From Oidiodendron maius Zn (Eukaryota > Ascomycota > Leotiomycetes > Myxotrichaceae), in NCBI GenBank assembly GCA_000827325.1, contig KN832871.1, positions 2,480,001 to 2,544,000 of the forward strand: a stretch of 64,000 nt of DNA. Reading direction: 5' to 3'. The notes below the pieces were generated by a model. The model made no database searches, had not been told where the DNA came from, and saw only the letters and a list, made by a program, of their open reading frames with translations. The first letter of the stretch is position 1, and every line of letters starts with the position of its first letter. The translations under genes were made by a program, and so were the position numbers. Of this stretch, positions 57,682-64,000 are shown piece after piece.

Positions 57682-60600
57682 TTTGATGATGCTTTCCAAG
57701 GCAATGTCAGTTCTCGATCTAGGGTTCGTGGAGGAACAAATTCAAAGCAAGGGGAATCAACGAGCAGCTGGGCCTGACTCGAGACGCGATACATTGATTA
57801 TCTTGATCGGCAAAGAGAAAAGGAGTATATTAAAGGAAGACGAAGGGAATAAGGGCTCATGCAGCATATAACCTTTTGGTGGATAGGAGGGGGTGGTGGG
57901 AGGGAGGAGGGGATGAGACGCGTTGCTCCCCACAGTAGATCTGGAAAGGAGAGTCCAAAACATGTTTGAATTGGAGAGAGCACAGCAACATATACTTACT
58001 ATGAGTATAAGTGAAATGAGTGCGTGTGGAGCTCGTAGAGCTCGAAGGGAAGTTGACGTTCTGTAGCAAGAAAAGTTGGTTTTGCAAGGTATCTGTAGAG
58101 GATTCTGTTGATTGAGGGTGAAGAACGAAAGAGAGATTGTGGGATGTGCAAGATTGTATAAACATGCTGATTGAGGCCTAAGGACGTGATGCACAAGAGG
58201 AAGTCCCCCGCGCAACAAACCAAGCCGCACGTCAAGTCGCACTTACGCAGAATACTCGAGCACTAGCTTATTCGATTCTCTAGAACCCGAGGATAATATG
58301 AAGAGTACTCACGGCCCTCCTTCATAACCAGCGAACTTACATGAGAAATCACTTACTCGACATAAACAGGACAAATAAAGTGTTCAGGGTCAAGTACATC
58401 CGCCTGAAAGGTTGCAGTACTACTGCTAACAGGAAAGCAAGGAATACAAGCTCGATGCAGTACTATATCAGCCAGGGAGGAAGAACATACACCTTGCACT
58501 AACACTCAAAGGAGAAACGAGGTCGACAACACCTGCAGTGTTCAATTTCCTCCCGGTTTCGGAGACGCTCGACGCTGCAAGAGCCAGTCATTTAGTTTGG
58601 AACGTATAGCATCACGGCGATGAGATTTTGTACATCCACCCTGGAATCGACCATTATTCCAATCCCATACACATATGAGGATTAAATATATTCTAGAGAA
58701 ACTGCAAGTTGAGTGTCGCTGAGAAAAAGTACATGCATCGCCCAAGGACTTATTAGCTCTGCAATCTGCCAGCACCCCATTAGGGTCGTAACGATCATGA
58801 CCATATGCGAATTCTCCTCAATGGCACATACTAAGATTTAACGAACTCTCAGGCCATATATAGATCACTTCACTACGGCTAGTAAGGATCCACAAAACAA
58901 CGATATCACAATATATAGTCAATATGGATCACTTCTGCCCCACTAACGGGCGAGTGTGAGGACTTGAGGTCCCCACAAATGCACACATATAGCACATATC
59001 AAAGATAGGTCGATAAAATCTTCGTGGGCCTTTCCTCCAAAATTTCGAAGTGGAATACCGAATCACAACTATGATGAGGCTCCTTGGATGTAGAAGGACG
59101 TTGTGCGTTAGACATCCACTAGTAAGTCCTTAGCGAATCAGACCCCGACAATCATCTAGACAGCGCTAATCTACTGGTACACGCTGCAAAGATGCATATG
59201 AACAAAAAAGTTGTTGACTAAGGCCTCGTCCGATGCCACACTAGTGTAATCCAAAAAGTTGAAGGGAAAAAAAACATTATGGCAGAAGGTTTGGCACCAC
59301 AATATAGCCAGAGACTGCAATCGGCTGCGGAGTATAACACTGTCGTCATCTGGGCGAGCATGGCAGACATCTCTTACAGCGAGATTGTAGCAGTCGGTCC
59401 GCAACAACTGATGGCTCAAATGCTAGAAAAAATACGGAAACAGAAGCCATCATAGCCATAGATATTTGCAAAACGGTGGGTTATATAAACCTTAGTTCTG
59501 AACATCCGAAAGAGCCACGAGAGACAGCACTTTCTTGCAATACGGAGGACCGTAGTTTTTCAACTCTCAGTCTCTCGGGTGCTAGTTAACTTGAGAGTGG
59601 AGCAGTGACATATGTCACGGGCAGAATGGAAGGTGAGTGTAGTTCGTGAATAATCAAGTCGAACAGTTGCTGCAAAACTCGGAAATAAGATAATGTAGCT
59701 GAAACGTGGTTGAACAAATGTAAACCACAATTCCGAATATAAACGGCAAATTTTCTCTGTTCAAAGAACAATCTAAGCATAAGAAAAAAGCATTAACATT
59801 CGAAATTCAATGGCCACTTGGCTAAGATAGCTCATTCAGTAAGTCCACATAGGGAAGAAAGATTATATCGCTAACACAGTTCTGTGATGCCTTGGCTAGA
59901 GTCTCGTCAAGGCACGCCGCAGAGCATTGTTTTCAATCATGAATGGAGGGAGCACAGTCTTCATGCAGAAATCCAGGCGGGAAGATACGTCTTCTAAGAT
60001 GGACGGTTGCTTCATTTCTTCGCAATCGAGCAACGGGGCGGATATAGCTGGCGTCTGGGATGTGAACTACCCACGGTCGAAGGCTGAGAAGCTGACGGGA
60101 GAGAATTAAAGCGATGACGACTCCACTGAAGAGAAGGACTACATAAAGGTCCAGAGTCAGCAGCGGAGTCGCAACGTGCCTGGGCTCAAAAGCTAGTGTT
60201 ATGTGCCCAGAAGTGACATGGTATCCGACACAGCCTTCTCTTGTGCCATGGGTAAGCCCGCCATACTGGCAATTAAGGAGAGCTGTTGCAAGGATGACAG
60301 ATTGCGACTGTCATGGTCAGTTAAGAGTCGAAGCTACAGTAACAGGTCTGTTATTGTCGTCGCCGGTTCTGGCAACTATCGGTTAAACCTCGGACCGAGA
60401 GTCTTGTGCGAGTGGATCCAGGATCCAGGCACACACGGATTATCAGATAAAGATTATGTATGGGTCGTCATATAAAACCGTCATGATGAACTCTTTCACA
60501 TTTAAGAGAAGATAAATTTCAGGGCCATTTAATATGGCCTTATAGGCGGTCTGATATAAGAATACTGAAACCCTTATTTCCCAAGTTATTTCCTAAGTCT

Positions 60601-60886
60601 CTATTGTGAAGCAAACGTGAAAAGAGCGTACAAATATAGCCCAGCAGGACTGGCAAAGTTGCCTCCAAAAGCACGCGGGATCACACTAAATAGTGGCTGT
60701 TCTGTATTTTGAGCTGGAAAACTGTCCATGGCTCGATCTACACCGTCTTGTCTAGCGTCCTTGTCCATTAACTAGTAAATACGAGGCAAGGTTATCTCTT
60801 AAGCGACACCAAAGCCTAGGAGACAGCTGAGCGGCTTCTGGAAGGACTTTAGTTCACAACGCATCTCGTAGCAGCGACCTTGCACC
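57682..60886. other. 3.2-kb gene-poor region upstream of DNMT5
   Basis: Between the divergent starts of DNMT5 and the 2H phosphoesterase. Open frames are all under about 165 codons, mostly overlapping on both strands, and none resembles a known family; a 90-codon frame near 60203-60475 lacks support. No tRNA or transposase is recognisable. It may contain long promoters, an unrecognised small gene, a non-coding RNA or decayed repeats. Confidence 0.45.
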
Positions 60887-62096
60887 ATGCCGGGACATAT
60901 AGCCTTGAATACGGCTGCTCCTCTACCTGAGTCAGTTGACAGCAAAAATAAATTTGAGGATCTCTCTGGAATTGATGCTACGGCGTACGAAAATCCGTAT
61001 GATGCTCTAATCGAGGCTTCTCAAGGGGACCCTGTAAGGCACCTTTTCTTCTAGTGTTCTATATTGTAGTCCTTGTTTATGATGGTAATTTTTATATTTG
61101 ATCTTGGAAGCAAGCTCATAAATTCACACACTAAGTTCTTCAGGGGCTTCTCCAGTCGCGATACTCCGCTCACCGAACCACCCGCAATAGCCAGCAGAAG
61201 GCCAAGCTACTCTCTCCAGAGTTTACCAGTCTCATTACGGATCCAATTCTTCAACGGCTCGTAGATCCCTCTATCGAGCCTGGATTCACAGACCCGAGGC
61301 ATTGTCTTGTCTTCTGGGCTCGACCACCGAGCCATATCCGTTCGTTGGCAGGAAAACTGCAACAGAAGTTGCTGGAATTGGCACCCAGTATGTCTCCCAA
61401 CCTCATTTTATTTATAATAGATATCCTAACTCCTACCTTTCCCACTTGGGATATTTACCACAATCGCGAAATTGCCTAACGGAAGTAGATCTCTGGCTCA
61501 TGCCTGTCGAAAATATGCATTTAACAGCCTTGGAAATCATTCATTCTGTCTCTAATGCCGAGGCCAAGTCACTCATAGACAATATTGGACCAGCTACTAT
61601 AGCTGCCATGACAGACTACACTTTCTCTCATCGGACGCGGCTTCTGAAGCCCATGCTATCATATGATGCTGCAGCAATTGCTCTCTCTTTCCTCCCTGCT
61701 GCCGGCGAGAGCCTTCCTGTTGCAGCTTCCGATTCAGCAGAGAGGACTGAGGGCGATGATAACTTCACTTACCACCATTTGAGAAGGGACTTGTACAACA
61801 TTGCCAGGAAGACAGGAGTGAACATTGGCTCGCGCTACGTTGTTCCTTCGTCCCATATCACCATCGGGCGATTCTTGCGTCAGGATGACCATGATTCTCC
61901 CGAGAAGATGAAGTTGTTTGTCAAGGGTATTGAAGAAATCAATGAGTGGCTGGAGAAGGAGTACTGGCCAAAACAAGGAGAGGATAGGAGATTGGATGCA
62001 GAGTGGATTGTGGGCCAGGAAAAGGGACTAGACTGCAGGGAGGGGACATTGTGGTATGGCGGAGGCCGGACTGTAAGACTTGGAAAAGGGTTTTGA
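60887..62096 (+). CDS. 2H phosphoesterase (RNA ligase/cyclic phosphodiesterase-like)
   Basis: Exons 60887-61033, 61144-61387 and 61486-62096 encode 333 residues. The two signature HxT motifs of the 2H superfamily are present: MHLTALEI (near residue 137) and SSHITIGRF (near residue 256). Other landmarks are CLVFWARPPSHIRSLAGKLQ, LWLMPVENMH and the C-terminal EWIVGQEKGLDCREGTLWYG. 2H enzymes hydrolyse or form 2',3'-cyclic or 2',5' phosphodiester bonds in RNA or nucleotides. This subgroup occurs widely in moulds and is uncharacterised to my knowledge. The third-exon acceptor (ggaag rather than gtag, chosen to keep frame into IDLWLMP) is the least certain junction. Confidence 0.85.
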
Positions 62097-62617
62097 ATGA
62101 GGTGGACTGAGCCTATAGATGTTGCCATAGATAGCCCAGTTGCGTCGATAGAGGCTGCGTGCTAACCTTCCTAATTTAATCTCCACCTTGAATATCCACA
62201 CCGCTGACCTACATTAGCATAATGTTTGCGTTAGCATACAGAAGCTACGCTTGGTATTGCTGTTTGGATGGCTAATCGGTTCACTTGGCACGGGTACATC
62301 TGGATCTGGGATGGCATATCAGAGGAATGACGGTATCTTGCACTTGCAGATTCAACATCGCCAATGATATAAAAGGATGTACCGTACTTGTTGTATTGTG
62401 TGCGATGCTTGATCTTCGCGGAATCCATGGCTCAACTCTTGTTACAGCGCAAAACAGTATAATGGTGTCAGCGAATTTTGCTATGCTTATTCGACGATGT
62501 AGAATAAGATACAAGGTCTCCGTCCTCGCTGTGCCTTGCTCCATACATCTTAGCCGTTGTATCCACGCAAAACCCAGTGCCCCATGCCCATGCGAAAGGA
62601 GAAATGTCGCCGCATAT
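62097..62617. other. Convergent 3' region
   Basis: About 520 bp between the stops of the 2H phosphoesterase and eL42 genes. A + strand open frame across 62285-62905 is antisense to eL42 and is not considered a gene. No other feature. Confidence 0.5.
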
Positions 62618-63364
62618 CTAGAACACCAACGCAGCACCCTTGGTCTTCTTGTCACCACTGTGCCATTGTTAGCATTAAGGCCTATATTCCCCAGATCCGA
62701 ACGTACCCAAGTTCGAAGTGCTTGCATCGCTTCAACGCCAACTGTGCCTTCGTCTTGCACGACGTACACTCCAATCTCAATACGACCTTCTTCGTTGTCT
62801 TGGCCTTCTTGTGGAAAACGGGTTTTGTCTGACCACCATAACCGGATTGTTTGCGATCATATCGACGCTTTCCTTGGGCGAACAGGGATGCCTGGGACCT
62901 ATTAGTCGAGTGATTGCTTCATCACATAGTAGTTTGCCGCACCTTTCCAGCTTTGTATTGTGTGACCTTGTGTTGGGTGTGCTTCCTGCACTCCTTGCCC
63001 TTGCAGTATGTGCGTCTGGTCTTGGGTACGTTGACCTGCGCGGAGTTTCTGTTAGCTTCAAGGTACTTTCTTCGTTCTCTGTACCTTGGTCCTCTTCATC
63101 CTTCCTAATGAATCGCGTCTCGCTGGATCCGCACCGCTCGTAAATAAGCAATCGGACAAATATGGATCTTGAGTCTGTATTATCTCATATCTCATCCACT
63201 CTGTGGCTCCATAGGCATGGGATCCCAGGAGGTTTTCCGTTCGTTGCAGCGTTGAACTTGCGAGTCCCTCCCGAGATATTGCCGCCTTGGACGTCCTTAA
63301 AGTGCTTATCCGGGCATTCCACTGTAATGCCATCCGACAGAGAAAGAGCTTTTTCACGTACCAT
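62618..63364 (-). CDS. RPL42: Ribosomal protein eL42 (L44e family)
   Basis: Four exons (63364-63362, 63035-62943, 62891-62707, 62657-62618) encode 106 residues, the exact usual length. The first exon is only the ATG codon, followed directly by a gtacgt donor and a 326-bp intron; exon 2 begins [19 protein letters not shown]. Exon 3 has [20 protein letters not shown] and exon 4 ends [12 protein letters not shown]. Zinc-ribbon cysteines are C12, C17 and the CTSC/C pairs in LECTSCKTK and [10 protein letters not shown]. eL42 lies near the E site of the large subunit. Residue 56 is Pro, the form associated with cycloheximide sensitivity in yeasts (Gln gives resistance). The ATG-intron arrangement is typical of highly expressed ribosomal genes. 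Confidence 0.95.
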
Positions 63365-63993
63365 CTTGACGATTATGCCGTGGTCGAGGAGTTGGGTATA
63401 TTAGTGTCGCGGCTCAAATTCCCAAACTTCGATGTTGAAAATCGAGTTGTGCGTTCGCTTAATGGCGCTAGGGCGCATTTCAAAATTCCGCGTTGGGTAG
63501 TTGACATCACGTGACAGCAGAGTGAGAGTGGCGAGCGCGGGATGGATCTGAGCTTACCTTAGGCAGTAGCTTCACATAGCAGACGGGACAATGGCTAGTC
63601 GAGCCACTTGATTCCAGGCGCGGATGATAAACAGTAGTTGGCGGCCCCCCTCAGCCTCCTCCACCGCAATCAACTGAGCCGGACGCAACGGCAATGATCG
63701 CCCCTTCAGCTCCTTCTGCGATCAGCTGGAAAATCACGTGTTATGATTCGCTGGTTCCGAATGCGAAGCGGCGCTAAAATCCAGATGTAAACATCAACAC
63801 GAATCCCCCCAGCCCCCGCCATTATTCCTAGTGACAACCACCTGATTTTCTCCCCAACTCCCTCCTCCTGCTCCCCAATTCCCCTGAAAACACGTCGCAT
63901 CGTCGCTATTGTGGTCGCGCAAACGGGCCCGACAGAATCATATCCGCAAAGCCTCCCTCCCCCTCCAACACACGCGCTCACTAGCACCTCACC
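63365..63993. other. Divergent promoter region of eL42 and the next gene
   Basis: About 630 bp. It holds a palindromic CACGTG site (63506-63515), a second CACGTG at about 63735, and pyrimidine-rich tracts (63840-63900) typical of strongly expressed fungal promoters. Confidence 0.5.
63506..63515. promoter_or_regulatory. ATCACGTGAC E-box upstream of eL42
   Basis: Same ten-base palindrome-like sequence as at 17954. It lies about 140 bp upstream of the eL42 ATG, a plausible distance for a transcription-factor site. The binding factor (Cbf1-like bHLH) is inferred from the core motif. Confidence 0.4.
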
Positions 63994-64000
63994 ATGTCTG
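63994..64000 (+). CDS. Possible start of a gene cut by the window end
   Basis: The window ends with cctcaccATGTCTG. The A at -3 and C-rich leader after a long CT-rich tract resemble a fungal start context, and the position, divergent from eL42, fits. Only two codons are visible, so no product can be named. Confidence 0.3.

Noticed and set aside
60203-60475. 90-codon + strand open frame as a small secreted protein
   Set aside because: No signal peptide and no cysteine pattern of known effectors; an ATG-led, well-contextualised start is not evident.
62285-62905. 206-codon + strand open frame
   Set aside because: Lies antisense across eL42 exons, whose protein match is exact; no motifs of its own.

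Overview
This window is nuclear DNA of a filamentous ascomycete (Pezizomycotina). The evidence is protein-coding genes on both strands with short introns (mostly 46-75 bp, GTRNGT-type donors, CTAAC/CTGAC branch points, YAG acceptors), no operons, and gene families typical of moulds: GH76, cytochrome b561-DOMON proteins, Zn2Cys6 regulators, NB-ARC/TPR NLR remnants, several MFS permeases, But2-domain proteins. I cannot fix the class; a leotiomycete-like fungus is only a guess. Exon boundaries below were derived by hand from splice signals and reading-frame continuity and were not checked against transcripts.

Layout. 0.2-10 kb: a gamma-glutamylcyclotransferase-like protein with a histone H1-like tail, a secreted GH76 mannanase, a Dal5-type MFS permease, then a 'graveyard' (8.07-9.96 kb) of three broken genes (NLR, fungal transcription factor, NmrA-like). 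10-17 kb: housekeeping block with a thioesterase, an RluA-type pseudouridine synthase, an ERCC6L2-type SNF2 protein and a divergent Tpt1/KptA-like protein. 19-32.5 kb: MFS transporter, DOMON-b561 protein, Gfo/Idh/MocA oxidoreductase, secreted PLC-like protein, ATG5, DHA1 MFS transporter, the WD40 repair protein CSA/ERCC8 and, divergent from it, a small protein resembling RNA polymerase I factor Rrn10. 32.5-39.2 kb: a 3-kb GC-rich leader and a large Zn2Cys6 regulator. 41.8-50 kb: THEM6-like thioesterase, HD phosphohydrolase, a mutated Tc1/mariner relic, a But2-domain secreted protein, a DHA2 MFS transporter. 50.7-57.7 kb: a complete 2,195-residue DNMT5 (cytosine methyltransferase + zinc modules + SNF2 ATPase). 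60.9-63.4 kb: a 2H phosphoesterase and ribosomal protein eL42; a further gene may begin at 63,994.

How they fit together. There is no biosynthetic cluster. The themes are genome maintenance and silencing (DNMT5, ERCC6L2, CSA, plus a transposon relic whose stop codons look like C-to-T repeat-induced mutation), RNA processing (pseudouridine synthase, Tpt1-like, 2H phosphoesterase, eL42, Rrn10-like) and scattered secretory or transport functions. The most notable single object is the DNMT5 gene.
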